Source: WHTK01 sp965197795 (lineage in GTDB: Bacteria; Chloroflexota; Dehalococcoidia; DSTF01; WHTK01). Taken from it: a stretch of 64,000 nucleotides of DNA. The position numbers were made by a program, and so were the translations under genes. Shown here in pieces: positions 1 through 9,302 of this stretch; position 1 is the first letter of the stretch, and each line of letters begins with the position of its first letter. Below the pieces are notes generated by a model. It saw only the letters and a list, made by a program, of their open reading frames with translations. It searched no databases and had not been told where the DNA came from. Where the stretch lies: positions 1,984,001 to 2,048,000 of the forward strand of contig OZ240228.1 of assembly GCA_965197795.1 (NCBI GenBank), in the 5' to 3' direction.

Positions 1-1032
1 ATCCAAGCCACCGGCGAAGGCACGCTCGCCATCGTCTACGCGCCGCCGGTCTCGGCGACCGTCGCGGAGCAGGGGATTCGGGCCGCCGTCAACCTGGCTA
101 CGGTCTGTATTGGCGACGCCGCTTCCAGCTCGCTGCACGTTCTACCGGCCGGCGCCAACACGGTCGGGATCCGTGATATGGGCGCCCTACCCGGCGACGG
201 CGCGAAGGGCGCCGAAGCGATGCTATCCGGCGGCGTCAAAGCCCTCGTCGTCGTCGGCGACAATCCCTTGATGCTGATGCCGGACCGCGACGGCGTCGAA
301 GCGGCTCTGAAAGACCTCGACGCGTTGATCGTGATCGATTCGCTACGCACTGAGACCGCCGAGCTAGCCGACATCGTGTTCGCCGACCTGACGTCTTACG
401 GCAAGGACGGCAGCTTCGTCAGCGCCGACCGCCGCGTCGGCCGCCTGATGCGCGCCGAGGCTGCCACCGGCGACCAGCGCGATGCGCTGGAAACGCTGGG
501 CCAGCTCGCGAACGCGCTCAAGGCGAGCCTTGGCAAGGACTTCGATCTCGCGACCAACGCCAACGACCTCACCAGCGAAATAGCCCAACACGTCGAGGGC
601 TACGCCAACGCGACGCCCGGCGCGACGGAATCAGGGCGAACGCGGGTCCTGCACGGGACGCCGGGCGCGGCCCGGATGCAGGCCGTCTCGCTGCCGCCCC
701 TGCCTTCCGGCCGCGGCCGCTTGCTGCTGACCACGTCGCGAACGCTGTTCACCAGCCTCGAAGGCGCCTCGATTCGCTCCGAGGAGGCGGACAAGCTGCA
801 TCGCGAGGAGTTCCTCGAAATGAACCCCTCGGACGCCGCTGCGCTCGGCATCGGCCAGAACCGTCCCGTAGTCGTGACCAGCGGATCCCACGAGCTGACG
901 CTGCCGGCCGCCCTGACCGACGCCGTAGCAGCCGGATCCGTCTTCCTACCGCTGCTTTACGGCGGCGGCGCGGTCAATCGACTGCTGCCCGCGGACGGCG
1001 CGCCTACAGCGGTTACCGTGCGTCCCGCCTAG
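1..1032 (+). CDS. nuoG: NADH-quinone oxidoreductase subunit G-like protein, C-terminal part (5' truncated by window)
   Basis: The reading frame is open from base 1 and ends at TAG 1030-1032, so only the last 343 codons are present. The residues fit the molybdopterin-oxidoreductase-like domain of NuoG: a GDNPL turn, then an ADIVFAD stretch and a SYGKDGSFVSADRRVGR segment as seen in NuoG and formate-dehydrogenase alpha chains. In complex I this peripheral-arm subunit carries Fe-S clusters that pass electrons from NADH towards quinone. The Fe-S-binding N-terminus lies outside the window, so a related molybdopterin oxidoreductase cannot be fully excluded. No nuo neighbour is visible downstream. 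Confidence 0.8.
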   Translation: MQATGEGTLAIVYAPPVSATVAEQGIRAAVNLATVCIGDAASSSLHVLPAGANTVGIRDMGALPGDGAKGAEAMLSGGVKALVVVGDNPLMLMPDRDGVEAALKDLDALIVIDSLRTETAELADIVFADLTSYGKDGSFVSADRRVGRLMRAEAATGDQRDALETLGQLANALKASLGKDFDLATNANDLTSEIAQHVEGYANATPGATESGRTRVLHGTPGAARMQAVSLPPLPSGRGRLLLTTSRTLFTSLEGASIRSEEADKLHREEFLEMNPSDAAALGIGQNRPVVVTSGSHELTLPAALTDAVAAGSVFLPLLYGGGAVNRLLPADGAPTAVTVRPA

Positions 1033-1102
1033 GGCGGGCGTCCTGCTAAAATCGAAAGGCAAGGAAGATAGAGGAGGCGCAAAGCTGGAGGCATCGCGAA
1101 GC

Positions 1103-1903
1103 ATGAGACTGCCCCTCTTTCCCCTCAGCCTCGTCCTTTTCCCAGGACAAACAATCCCGCTGCACATCTTTGAAGAGCGCTACAAGGCAATGCTGCGGCG
1201 CTGTCTGGACGAGCAGATACCGTTCGGCCTCGTTTTGATCAAGGACGGCGGGCGCTTCGGGCGTGGTACGCCGCACTCGATCGGCACCACGGCGCGGATC
1301 ATGACAGTCGAAGAGATCGAAGCCGGTGCTTGCCCGCTACGCGACCAGGCGCCGCACCGTGGCAACTGCTTCAACATCTCCGTCCGAGGCGAGGAGCGCT
1401 TTCGGGTCGCGTCGCTGGACCGCCGCGAGGCCGAGTACCTGGTGGGCGAGGTTGAGATGTACCCAGACGACGCCGCAGCAGAGCCGGCGATGCTGATGGT
1501 CGCCCAGCGTGTCGCGGCGCTGTTCGATGAGTATTACCGCGGCGTGGTGGCGATGATGGGCAACTGGCAGCGCACGACCGACCCCGGCGAACGCACGATG
1601 ATGTTCAACATGGCTCAACTGCGGATCGCCTCCGAGGCCGAAGAATTCGATCCGCCGCGCCACGTCCCGGTACCGTCGATCCCCACCGAACCGACGGCGC
1701 TCGCCAACGTCATCGCCGGCGAGTTGAGCCTGCAGCCTTACACGCGTCAAGAGCAGATCAAGCAGGAGCTGCTGGAGGCTCCATCGACGCTGGCGCGGCT
1801 GCAGCGCGAAGCCGAGCTCCTGGCCGAAGAGACGCCGCAGATCGAGGAGCGCATCAAGCTGCGCTATCGCCGGCGCTTCGGTGAGTTCGGACGCGCCAAC
1901 TAA
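1103..1903 (+). CDS. LON peptidase substrate-binding (LonN) domain protein
   Basis: A 266-residue protein that starts with the typical LonN/PUA-like beta strand (LPLFPLSLVLFPGQ, then PLHIFEERY). This is the N-terminal fold of Lon protease without the ATPase or protease domains. Such free-standing proteins are thought to bind misfolded or specific protein substrates, but their partner is unknown. The C-terminal third is helical and charged (QEQIKQELLEAP, then many Glu/Arg). ATG 1103 follows a GGAGG-like site at about 1086-1091. The next gene starts only four bases after its stop. Confidence 0.85.
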   Translation: MRLPLFPLSLVLFPGQTIPLHIFEERYKAMLRRCLDEQIPFGLVLIKDGGRFGRGTPHSIGTTARIMTVEEIEAGACPLRDQAPHRGNCFNISVRGEERFRVASLDRREAEYLVGEVEMYPDDAAAEPAMLMVAQRVAALFDEYYRGVVAMMGNWQRTTDPGERTMMFNMAQLRIASEAEEFDPPRHVPVPSIPTEPTALANVIAGELSLQPYTRQEQIKQELLEAPSTLARLQREAELLAEETPQIEERIKLRYRRRFGEFGRAN

Positions 1904-1906
1904 TTC

Positions 1907-2559
1907 GTGCGCGTCTTCCTGACCGGTGGCAGCGGCGTCCTCGGGCGCGTTCTGACGCGACGCGACAACTGGCCAAAGCGAGCCACGAAATCATCGCGCC
2001 GCGCCACTTCGAGCTCGACCTTTACAACCCCGATGACGTGACGCAGGCGCTCCAGGGCGTCGATGCGGTCTGCCACCTGGCGACCCGAATCCCACCGCCG
2101 GAAGCGCAGGGCCTCCCCGGCGCCTGGCACGAAAACGACCGCCTGCGCCAGGAAGCATCGCGCATTCTTGTCGATGCGGCGATCAAGAACGCTGTGCGGG
2201 TCTTCGTTCAGCCATCCGCAACCTTCGTCTATCCCGAGGGGCCCGCCGACGAAGACACGCCGATCGCCGATAACGAACGTCTCATATCCGCGCTGGAGGC
2301 CGAGCGCCAGACCGAGCGCTTCACCGCCGCGGGAGGTTGTGGCGTCGTGCTGCGACTCCGCCTGCTCTGGGGCTCCACGACCGGCCAGGACGAACCGGAC
2401 GACCGATACGGCGCCACGCTACACATCTCCGACGCCGGTTCTGCCTTGTTCGCCGCGCTGGACGTCCCGGCCGGCCTCTACAACGTGGTATCGGACGGCG
2501 GCCGCATCTCGAACGCGCGCTTCAGGCCGCGACTGATTGGCGCCCGGGCTTCTGACTAG
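1907..2559 (+). pseudogene. NAD-dependent epimerase/dehydratase (extended SDR), frameshifted and shortened
   Basis: GTG 1907 opens a Rossmann start with a GGSGVLG nucleotide loop, but the frame is lost at about 1956-1965. There the pentamer cgcga occurs twice in tandem. Removing one copy restores a continuous SDR sequence (LTRQLAKASHEI, then DAVCHLATRIPPP) that runs to TAG 2557-2559. Even when repaired, the product is about 215 residues instead of roughly 300, and the usual YGP segment between the active site and the C-terminus is missing. It is therefore probably a decayed gene, although a single assembly error could explain the frameshift alone. Its stop overlaps the convergent gene by four bases. 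Confidence 0.75.
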
Positions 2560-3365
2560 AGGTCGTGAGTTTGCAGATAGGCGAAAACCAGGTTGGACGA
2601 CGCCCGCGTAGCTGAATCGATCGCGTCGACGACTTGCGCCATTGCTCCCTCGTCGGCCGTCAGCCCTTGCACGTAGAGATTGCGGTGCTTCGAATCGAGC
2701 ACCAGCATGGCGACCTGGTCCGGCGTGAGCCTTGAGGCCGCGCCGTTGAGCCAACTCGCGTCAGCCGCGATCACCGCGCCGCCGATCTGGCCCGCCATCT
2801 GGGCCAGCGCCAGCGCACCGGACTCGCCGTGGTCCGTGACTTTGCGGAGGTCCTGGTCGAGATGATGTATGGCAATCGAGACGGAGTAGGCGTCTTCCTG
2901 GGAAAGATGCGGGCAGGCGCCCTCGACCTGTCCCGGCAGCGGCAGGTCGAGGGCGGCACAGAGCTGGACTTGACTCACCGAGCGGACGGCCTCGAAGAAA
3001 CTGGTAGACGTCGAGCCGTCGCGGCGAAACTCGAGGAAGGTGCGCAAGATTGGCGCCTCATGACGGCGGCTGAAGGCGGAGAACATGCCGGCGAGGTCGC
3101 TCATCGCCAACACGTACTGCTCGAAGATCGTCATCGCCAGCACCTTGCGGTGCTCCGGCGACTCCACGGCCAAGCTGCGCAGGCAGCTCTCGGCCACGAT
3201 CAGGCGGCTGCGAGCGCCGAAGCGCCGATAGCTGTCGAGAAAGCCGACTTCGATGCCGTAGAGATAGTTGTCGAAGCAGGCGGGGCAGCGGGCCTCGTCG
3301 GCGTGTGGCTCAATCGCGGTGCCGCAGTCGCTGCAGAGGTCGCTGGGGGCCGGCTGGGATGTCAT
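2556..3365 (-). CDS. Uncharacterised protein with N-terminal zinc ribbon
   Basis: A 269-residue protein of unknown function. Near the N-terminus it has two CxxC pairs (CSDC and CPAC, about 17 residues apart) that would form a zinc ribbon, followed by an all-helical body without signal peptide or membrane segment. ATG 3365 overlaps the stop of the upstream gene as ATGA, so it is translationally coupled in the fpg operon. The frame is open further upstream, but that part overlaps the neighbouring gene and is not needed. A role in nucleic-acid transactions can be guessed only from the company of fpg. Confidence 0.7.
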   Translation of the reverse strand: MTSQPAPSDLCSDCGTAIEPHADEARCPACFDNYLYGIEVGFLDSYRRFGARSRLIVAESCLRSLAVESPEHRKVLAMTIFEQYVLAMSDLAGMFSAFSRRHEAPILRTFLEFRRDGSTSTSFFEAVRSVSQVQLCAALDLPLPGQVEGACPHLSQEDAYSVSIAIHHLDQDLRKVTDHGESGALALAQMAGQIGGAVIAADASWLNGAASRLTPDQVAMLVLDSKHRNLYVQGLTADEGAMAQVVDAIDSATRASSNLVFAYLQTHDL

Positions 3366-3766
3366 GCAGTGCCCGCATCTTCCCACCACTCGGCGTCCTG
3401 ACACACGATGTCGAGCCGGGCGGCGCCAGCACCGATCGTAACACGCGCCGAATCCGCCACCGGCGAGCCGAACGGCGGCAACCTGAAGAACGGGATGAAC
3501 ATCAGCGCCGAAAGGCAACCTCTGCCCGAGGTCTGGACGTTTCTCAAGCTCAGTACGTCGCCGGGATGCGGTTGCGCGGTTGCGTCTGAGCTCTGGACGC
3601 CGAGAAACCGCAGCGAGACGCGCCCGCCATTTTGACGATGGGCATGAATCACGACGACGCTGCCGCCCGCCTCGGTCTCGGAGGAGTCGTAGAGGCAGCC
3701 TTCGATCGAGTTCTCCAGGATGCGGCGCAGGCGGCCGTTCTGGTCGGTGAAGCCTAGCGCTGGCAT
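3362..3766 (-). CDS. Conserved-looking hypothetical protein coupled to fpg
   Basis: A 134-residue protein not matched to a known family. It begins MPALGFTDQNGRLRRILE and is rich in beta-type stretches (SVVVIHAHR, then RVSLRFLG and DVLSLRNV), with three scattered cysteines. The start at 3766 overlaps the last 13 bases of fpg, and its stop overlaps the start of the zinc-ribbon gene as ATGA, so three genes form a tight operon. An earlier in-frame ATG at about 3826 would give 154 residues but would read far into fpg. Confidence 0.6.
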   Translation of the reverse strand: MPALGFTDQNGRLRRILENSIEGCLYDSSETEAGGSVVVIHAHRQNGGRVSLRFLGVQSSDATAQPHPGDVLSLRNVQTSGRGCLSALMFIPFFRLPPFGSPVADSARVTIGAGAARLDIVCQDAEWWEDAGTA

Positions 3767-4635
3767 TTCGGGCAGTAGTGGGTGCTGCGGCCACCCAGTT
3801 TGACGCGCTGAATAATGGAGCCGCACTCGTAGCAGGGCTTACCGGTGCGCCTGAACACCTTGACGTGCGACTGCATGTTGCCGGATTCGCCTTTCACGTC
3901 CTGGTAATCGCGAAAGCTGGCGCCGCGGCTCTCGACGCCGAAGCGCAGCACGTCCTGAATCGCCCGGTGCAGGCGCGCGGCCCCTGGCTTCTTGACCGAC
4001 GCCGCCAGCCGCCGCGGGTCGATTCCGGCCGCGTAACACGACTCGTCGGCGTAGATGTTGCCGATGCCGGCGATACGGCGCTGGTCGAGCAGCACGGACT
4101 TCACGGGCGTCTTACGGCCCTTCAGAGCCTCGGCGAGCACCTCTACCGTGAACTCATCGCCGAGAGGCTCCGGGCCGAGCCCGGTGGCGACCGCTTCCGA
4201 GACGTCATCGACCAGCCAGAGGCCGCCGAACTTGCGCACGTCGGTGAACCGCAGCTCGGTCCCGTCGTCGAGGGCGAGGATCGCGCGCAGGAAGCGGTCC
4301 GGCTCCGCGCCGGAGTTGCGGTGCAGCAGCGCGCCCGTCATACGCAGGTGAACCACAATGAACGAGCCCGGGATTTGGGAAGATGCAGCGCTCTCGTCCG
4401 CACCCTCCGGCCCCCAGCGCTGCCGGATCCGCAGGGCGAGGTACTTGCCGCGACGCTCCAGTGCTTCGATACGGGCGCCGACGACGCCCTGGCGAAACGA
4501 CGCCTCATCGATGCCCTTGAGCACCGGTACCGGCTTGCCGAAGTCGGCCGGGATGCGCAGGGAGGTGATGCGGCGGCCAATGATGCGCTGCTCCAGGTCG
4601 CGGCGGATGGTCTCGACTTCGGGAAGCTCAGGCAC
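3754..4635 (-). CDS. mutM: Formamidopyrimidine-DNA glycosylase
   Basis: Removes oxidised purines such as 8-oxoguanine and nicks the abasic site, in base-excision repair. After removal of the initiator the chain starts PELPEVE, placing the catalytic Pro and Glu at the N-terminus. This fixes the start at GTG 4635 rather than at upstream codons. The conserved Lys (RRGKYL, about residue 61) and the C-terminal zinc finger (CYEC and CPKC, about residues 266-292) are present. At 293 residues the length is normal. It is the first gene of an operon with two unknown proteins, the first of which overlaps its 3' end. Confidence 0.96.
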   Translation of the reverse strand: MPELPEVETIRRDLEQRIIGRRITSLRIPADFGKPVPVLKGIDEASFRQGVVGARIEALERRGKYLALRIRQRWGPEGADESAASSQIPGSFIVVHLRMTGALLHRNSGAEPDRFLRAILALDDGTELRFTDVRKFGGLWLVDDVSEAVATGLGPEPLGDEFTVEVLAEALKGRKTPVKSVLLDQRRIAGIGNIYADESCYAAGIDPRRLAASVKKPGAARLHRAIQDVLRFGVESRGASFRDYQDVKGESGNMQSHVKVFRRTGKPCYECGSIIQRVKLGGRSTHYCPKCQR

Positions 4636-4725
4636 AACGCCATGATAGCGCTGCCGGCGGGAGGTCTCGACACAAAGAAGCGCCTCGCTCGCACGAGGCG
4701 CCACGCGATTCGCCGCGAATCTTAG

Positions 4726-5691
4726 CTAGACGCTCATGTCGATGATCGGCTTGACGGCCCCGTCGGTGCGTCGGCTGAAGAGCTCGTAGGCTCGACCGAC
4801 ATCGCTGAAGGGCACGTCGTGGGTGATCATTTTGCCGGGGTCGATGCGGCCCTGCGCGATCAGGTCGACAGCCGTGTTGACCACGTCGACGACCTCGCCG
4901 GCGCGGGCGCTGTTGGTGACGTAGATCGTGGGCAGCTTCGAGTACATCGTGCCCCAGTCGAACGGGAAGACGGGGTCGCCGTGCGGCATGCCGAAGATGC
5001 AGACGGTTCCTTGCATCTTCAGGCAGTGGAACGTCTGGTTGGCGGTCTCGTGCAGGCCGCAGGCGTCGACCACGACGTCGGCCAGCTCGCCGTTCGTCAA
5101 CTCGCTGACGCACTCGATGACGTCTTCGGTCGCGGCGTTGATCACGTCCGTGGCGCCGAAGCGCTTGCCCATGTCGAGGCGCGCCTCGACCACGTCCGTG
5201 ACGATGACCTTCGACGCGCCGCCCTGCGACAGGAGCTCGGTGAAGCCAAGGCCGATGGGGCCCTGGCCCAGGATGACGACCCGCTTGCCCAGCATGCTGC
5301 CGAGTTTCTGTACGGCGTAGATAACGGTGCCGATCGGCTGGCAGAGCACGGCGAGCTTTGGGTCGACGCTGGGCGGCACGTAGATGCAGCGGTTGGCGGC
5401 GATGGTGGTGTATTGCAGCAAGCCGCCGGTATAGGTCAGCGCCACGACCCGGTCGCCGGGCTTGAGGCTGTCGTCCATGCTCTCCTCGACGATGCCGGAG
5501 GTCTCGTGGCAGGGTCGGCCGGTGCTCAGCGGGTATTCCTCCTCCGGGAACACCTTGTCGTAGGTCAGCAGGTCGGAGCCGCAGATCGAGGCGTACTCAA
5601 TGCGGACGAGCACTTCGCCGGGCTGCGGTACGGGCTTCTCAACCTCCAGGATCTCGAACTGCCGCGGGCCGACAAGGCGTGCCGCCTTCAT
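4726..5691 (-). CDS. Zinc-dependent medium-chain alcohol dehydrogenase family protein
   Basis: A 321-residue MDR oxidoreductase. The GroES-like N-terminal half contains the catalytic-zinc residues (ICGSD Cys and the RPCHE His/Glu), followed by a Rossmann fold with GQGPIGLG for NAD(P)H. The four-cysteine structural zinc loop typical of liver-type enzymes is not seen, and the protein is shorter than the usual 340-350 residues. The start at 5691 has an AGGAGAG ribosome site just upstream on the minus strand, so the longer frame upstream is not used. The substrate (an alcohol, polyol or threonine-like compound) cannot be told from sequence. Confidence 0.85.
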   Translation of the reverse strand: MKAARLVGPRQFEILEVEKPVPQPGEVLVRIEYASICGSDLLTYDKVFPEEEYPLSTGRPCHETSGIVEESMDDSLKPGDRVVALTYTGGLLQYTTIAANRCIYVPPSVDPKLAVLCQPIGTVIYAVQKLGSMLGKRVVILGQGPIGLGFTELLSQGGASKVIVTDVVEARLDMGKRFGATDVINAATEDVIECVSELTNGELADVVVDACGLHETANQTFHCLKMQGTVCIFGMPHGDPVFPFDWGTMYSKLPTIYVTNSARAGEVVDVVNTAVDLIAQGRIDPGKMITHDVPFSDVGRAYELFSRRTDGAVKPIIDMSV

Positions 5692-5776
5692 ACATCTCTC
5701 CTGCTCTGGGTAGCTGGCCGCAGGGATTGCCGCCACATTGTAAATGCACTAGATGCCTGGTGGATCAGAGGGAGGG

Positions 5777-8125
5777 TCAAGCGACGGAGACGCTGCTGCC
5801 GGACTCCGTCTTGGTGACGACGACTCGTGCGGGTAGACGCTGCGCCAGCTCCTGCAGGTGCGTCACGATGCAGACCATGCGATTCTCGCCGCGCAGCGCG
5901 TCCAGTGCATCGGCCGCGCGGTCGAGCGCCTCCGTGTCCAGCGAACCGAAGCCCTCGTCCAGGAAGACGGAGTCGAGCACGACGCGGCGGCTGGCCGCGA
6001 GGCCCGGCAGGCTCTCGGCCAGCGCCAGCGAGAGCGATAGCGACGCGAGAAAGGTCTCGCCACCGGACAGCGTGCGCACGGAACGCGACTGGTCCGCGTT
6101 CCACTGGTCGATGACCTCAAACTCCTGGCCCTTTTCGTCCACCTGCAGGCGATAGCGGCCGCCAGACAGCCCTTCCAGCCGCTTCGAGCCGTCGGCCGCC
6201 AGCATCGCGAGGGCTTCCTGCTGGACGTAGGCCTGGAAGCGGTCGGCGCGCAGCATCTGGGCCAGGTCCGCGGCGATGTCGTGCTCTTTTCTCAGTCCGG
6301 CCAGCTCCTTGCGCATCGCCGCGGCGCGTTCGACGTCCGTTGCCAGGCGTTGGACCTGCACCTGCAGCTGACCGATCGCCACCGCGGCGTCGGTTTGCGC
6401 TCGGGATGCATCTTCGGCGTAGCGCTTGAGCAACGGCACGACGTCCTGATCGACCGCCATGGCAGCGCTGATCTCGCTCCAGTCTCGCTTCTCCGCCAAC
6501 ACGCTCAGCTTGCGGCTCTCCTCGAGCAACGCCTCACGGTTGGACTCGACTGCCCTCTTCGCTTCCGCGAGGCGCATCTCGAGATCGCCCAGGTGGCTCC
6601 GTGCGGCCTCGATTTGCGCACGGAGCCGCTCGCGTTGGGCTCTCGTGGTGTCGAGCTCCGCCTGCAAGTCTTCGCGCTGCTTGCGCGCCTGGCTGAGCTG
6701 CGTCAGCGCGTCGCTAATAGCCGCCGCTGACAGAGGTCCTGCCTCGCCAAACGACTCCTGGAGCGACCGTCGAGCGCGCTCGAGCTGCGCCCCCAGATCA
6801 CGCAGCTGCTTTTCGCCGGCCTCAACCGTCACCTGGGCTTTGGTGGCAACGTTGAGGGCGTTCTGCAGGGCGCCGCGAGCCTCCGTTTCAGCCTTACGGG
6901 CCGAGACGTGACTCCGCTGCGCCGCTTCGAGGTCGGTACGATCGAACGCGGGCAGCTCGCCGACTTTACCGCCGCAGACTGGGCAGGGATCGCCCGGTTT
7001 GAGGCCTCCGGTTAACGTAGCGACCAGATTATGACGCCGCGCCTCTTCCAGCGCTGCCTCGGCCGCCCTCGCCGCGGCCTCGGTGTTCGCCAGCGCTGCT
7101 TCCCGCTGCCCGACGGCGCTGGCGGCGGCGCTGTGGCGAGCTACGCCAGTCTTACGTGAAGTTTTTGCTTCTTCGATGCCTCTTTCCGCAGTCTCAACCG
7201 CCGCCGCGCGCTCGCGGGCCTGCGTCAGCTGTGTCAGCCGGTCGGCGTCGTAGCCGTTGGCGGCAAACTGCGCCTGCAACGAATCGATCTGCTGTGTGAC
7301 CTCCGCGAGGGCGCGATCGCCCTGCTGAATCAGACCGGTCGTGGTTTCGAGATCGTGACCGGCCGCCTGCTCCTCTCCTTCGGCGGCGACGAGGGCGGCA
7401 CGCATCTGTGCCAGGACAACCGCGAAGTCGTAGCCGTCGCCGGCGGCCTTTGCCGCGGCCGCGTGCTGCTGGTGCTCAGTCTCGCGGGCGACCAGCTCCT
7501 GCTTCAGGTCACGAACCCTCTGTGGCGTCGCGTCGGTCAGCGATTCGAGCGCCTGTTCGCGCTCTTCGAGCCGGGTGCCCGTTTCGGCAGCTGCGGCGGC
7601 GGCGCGGGAGCGCATGCGGTTGTAGACGTCGAGGCGCAGCAGGCTGCCGAGGACGGAGCGGCGCTTTTCGGCAGACCCGGCGAGAAACTCCTGGAACTGG
7701 CCCTGGGGTAGCAGCACGGAGCGGGTGAAGCCGTCGTAATCGAGGCCGACGATCTCGTTGACGCGGTCCGTTACCTCACGCGCGCGGTCGAGCTGAGGCT
7801 GCCAGTCGCCGTCAAGCCAGCGGTCGAGGCGCACGGCCCCGGAGCCTTTGCGGCGCGTTTCTCGGTAGACGCGAAAGCGCTCCTCCCCGGCGAGGAACTC
7901 CAGCGACACACGCATCCGGTCGATGCCCTGCGAAATACAGGCGCCAACCTCCGCCGTGACCCGCGGCACCCGACCGTATAGCGCGTAGGCGATGGCGTCG
8001 ATCAGAGACGACTTGCCGGCGCCTGTCGGCCCGGTAATCGCGAATAGATCGAGCGAGGAGAGGTCGAGGCAGGTCGGGTCACGGAAGGCCGTGAAGCCTT
8101 CGAGTTCAAGCTTCAGTGGCCGCAT
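5777..8125 (-). CDS. sbcC: Exonuclease subunit SbcC (Rad50-like SMC ATPase)
   Basis: A 782-residue ATPase of the Mre11-Rad50 complex, which processes DNA ends and hairpins. Visible parts in order: an N-terminal Walker A (GPTGAGKSS), a long coiled coil rich in Glu, Ala and Arg, a zinc hook CPVC near residue 382 at the coil tip, a second coil, the ABC signature LSGGE, and a Walker B ending in the DEGFGSLD loop. ATG 8125 lies 20 bp inside the 3' end of sbcD, so the two are coupled. It is the last of four overlapping genes (nurA-herA-sbcD-sbcC). Confidence 0.95.
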   Translation of the reverse strand: MRPLKLELEGFTAFRDPTCLDLSSLDLFAITGPTGAGKSSLIDAIAYALYGRVPRVTAEVGACISQGIDRMRVSLEFLAGEERFRVYRETRRKGSGAVRLDRWLDGDWQPQLDRAREVTDRVNEIVGLDYDGFTRSVLLPQGQFQEFLAGSAEKRRSVLGSLLRLDVYNRMRSRAAAAAAETGTRLEEREQALESLTDATPQRVRDLKQELVARETEHQQHAAAAKAAGDGYDFAVVLAQMRAALVAAEGEEQAAGHDLETTTGLIQQGDRALAEVTQQIDSLQAQFAANGYDADRLTQLTQARERAAAVETAERGIEEAKTSRKTGVARHSAAASAVGQREAALANTEAAARAAEAALEEARRHNLVATLTGGLKPGDPCPVCGGKVGELPAFDRTDLEAAQRSHVSARKAETEARGALQNALNVATKAQVTVEAGEKQLRDLGAQLERARRSLQESFGEAGPLSAAAISDALTQLSQARKQREDLQAELDTTRAQRERLRAQIEAARSHLGDLEMRLAEAKRAVESNREALLEESRKLSVLAEKRDWSEISAAMAVDQDVVPLLKRYAEDASRAQTDAAVAIGQLQVQVQRLATDVERAAAMRKELAGLRKEHDIAADLAQMLRADRFQAYVQQEALAMLAADGSKRLEGLSGGRYRLQVDEKGQEFEVIDQWNADQSRSVRTLSGGETFLASLSLSLALAESLPGLAASRRVVLDSVFLDEGFGSLDTEALDRAADALDALRGENRMVCIVTHLQELAQRLPARVVVTKTESGSSVSVA

Positions 8126-9302
8126 GCTCTTCCTCGTTGAGCAGGGTTCGGAACAGTGCCAGCGTCTCGACGGATGGCTCGCCGCTGCGTCCCAGGCTGC
8201 TCTCATAGAAGCGACTGAACATCTCGACCGGTCCGAGGTCCGCACGCCGCACTGCTTCCGGCTCCTCGGACGTTGCCCTGTGCGCGCGTTCTACATGGAC
8301 TGCGGTGGGCAGCTCCGCGCGTACCAGCTGCGCCAGGTTCGCCACCGGCATGTCGACGTCGACGAAGACGCGGGCCCAGGCGTCCGCGGCCTCGTCTTTG
8401 AACCGCGCCAGGTCATTGGGCGCCACACCGTGCTGCGGCGTGCCAACGTCAATCATACGGCGGCCAGAGGTGATCGGTAGGCGCGTAACGCTGGCGGGCT
8501 GGCGAGCATGCACCTCGACCAGACTAACGAACTTATCCTGCTCTCGCTCACCAAAGTCGAGCTGGAGTAGCGAGCCGGAGTAACCGGCCTGGGTCGCACA
8601 GGAGATGTCCTGCGGCTTGTGGACGTGACCCAGCGCGATGTACTGCGCGTCTACCGGAAGGGCGGCGCGGCGAACACCATAGATGCCCATCGCCATGTGC
8701 AGCTCACGCTCACCGCCGCCGGGGCCCACCATGGCGTCGTCGGCCAGTAGGTGGGTCACGAGGACGCTGCCGGCATCGGGCTCGAATCCAGACGCGAGGA
8801 CGCGCATCGCCTCCTGGACGCGTTCGGCGTACTGCATCAGCGGCGCGTCCGCGCCCATCTGTAGCCGGGTGAAGTCAACCACGTCGCGTTCATTGATCCA
8901 GGGCAGCGCGGCTACGACGGCACGTTCGCGCTTGTCGCGAGACTCCAGGTCGATCAGAGCGCCGTCACCGGGGCCGCGCGGGACGCCGCGCATGTGGATG
9001 CCGAGCGAGCCGAGCAAGGGCGCGACCGCGTCCAGTCGCTTCGGGTGATCGTGGTTGCCGGCGATCACGACTGCCGGGGTGCCGGCGCCGTAGAGCTCGC
9101 GGAAGAAGGCGTAGACCAGCTGCTCGGCCTCCGGCGGCGGCGTTGACGTGTCGAAGACGTCTCCCGCGACCAGCAGGCAGTCGACGTCATGCTCTTTCGT
9201 GACCGAGAGCACCTCCTGTAACGCGGCCTCTTGCTCGGCGAGCCGGCTCTGACCCCGTACGTTGCGCCCGATATGCCAGTCCGACGTGTGCAGGAAGCGC
9301 AT
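8106..9302 (-). CDS. sbcD: Exonuclease subunit SbcD (Mre11-like nuclease)
   Basis: A 398-residue calcineurin-like phosphoesterase and partner of SbcC. The N-terminus shows the metal-binding motifs of Mre11: HTSDWHIG (Asp/His), AGDVFD, GNHDHP and, further on, a GHVH-type motif (ALGHVHKPQ). The C-terminal capping region follows. Its ATG shares one base with the herA stop (TGATG). Direct coupling between a HerA-type translocase and Mre11/Rad50 is the standard arrangement in thermophilic archaea and is unusual beside the normal bacterial sbcDC pair. Confidence 0.95.
   Translation of the reverse strand: MRFLHTSDWHIGRNVRGQSRLAEQEAALQEVLSVTKEHDVDCLLVAGDVFDTSTPPPEAEQLVYAFFRELYGAGTPAVVIAGNHDHPKRLDAVAPLLGSLGIHMRGVPRGPGDGALIDLESRDKRERAVVAALPWINERDVVDFTRLQMGADAPLMQYAERVQEAMRVLASGFEPDAGSVLVTHLLADDAMVGPGGGERELHMAMGIYGVRRAALPVDAQYIALGHVHKPQDISCATQAGYSGSLLQLDFGEREQDKFVSLVEVHARQPASVTRLPITSGRRMIDVGTPQHGVAPNDLARFKDEAADAWARVFVDVDMPVANLAQLVRAELPTAVHVERAHRATSEEPEAVRRADLGPVEMFSRFYESSLGRSGEPSVETLALFRTLLNEEEHAATEA

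Noticed and set aside
3778..4725. Long plus-strand open frame opposite fpg (and similar long frames opposite sbcC, serA, herA and prenyl synthase)
   Set aside because: These are Arg/Ala/Val-rich antisense frames typical of GC-rich genes, with no ribosome sites or domain motifs.
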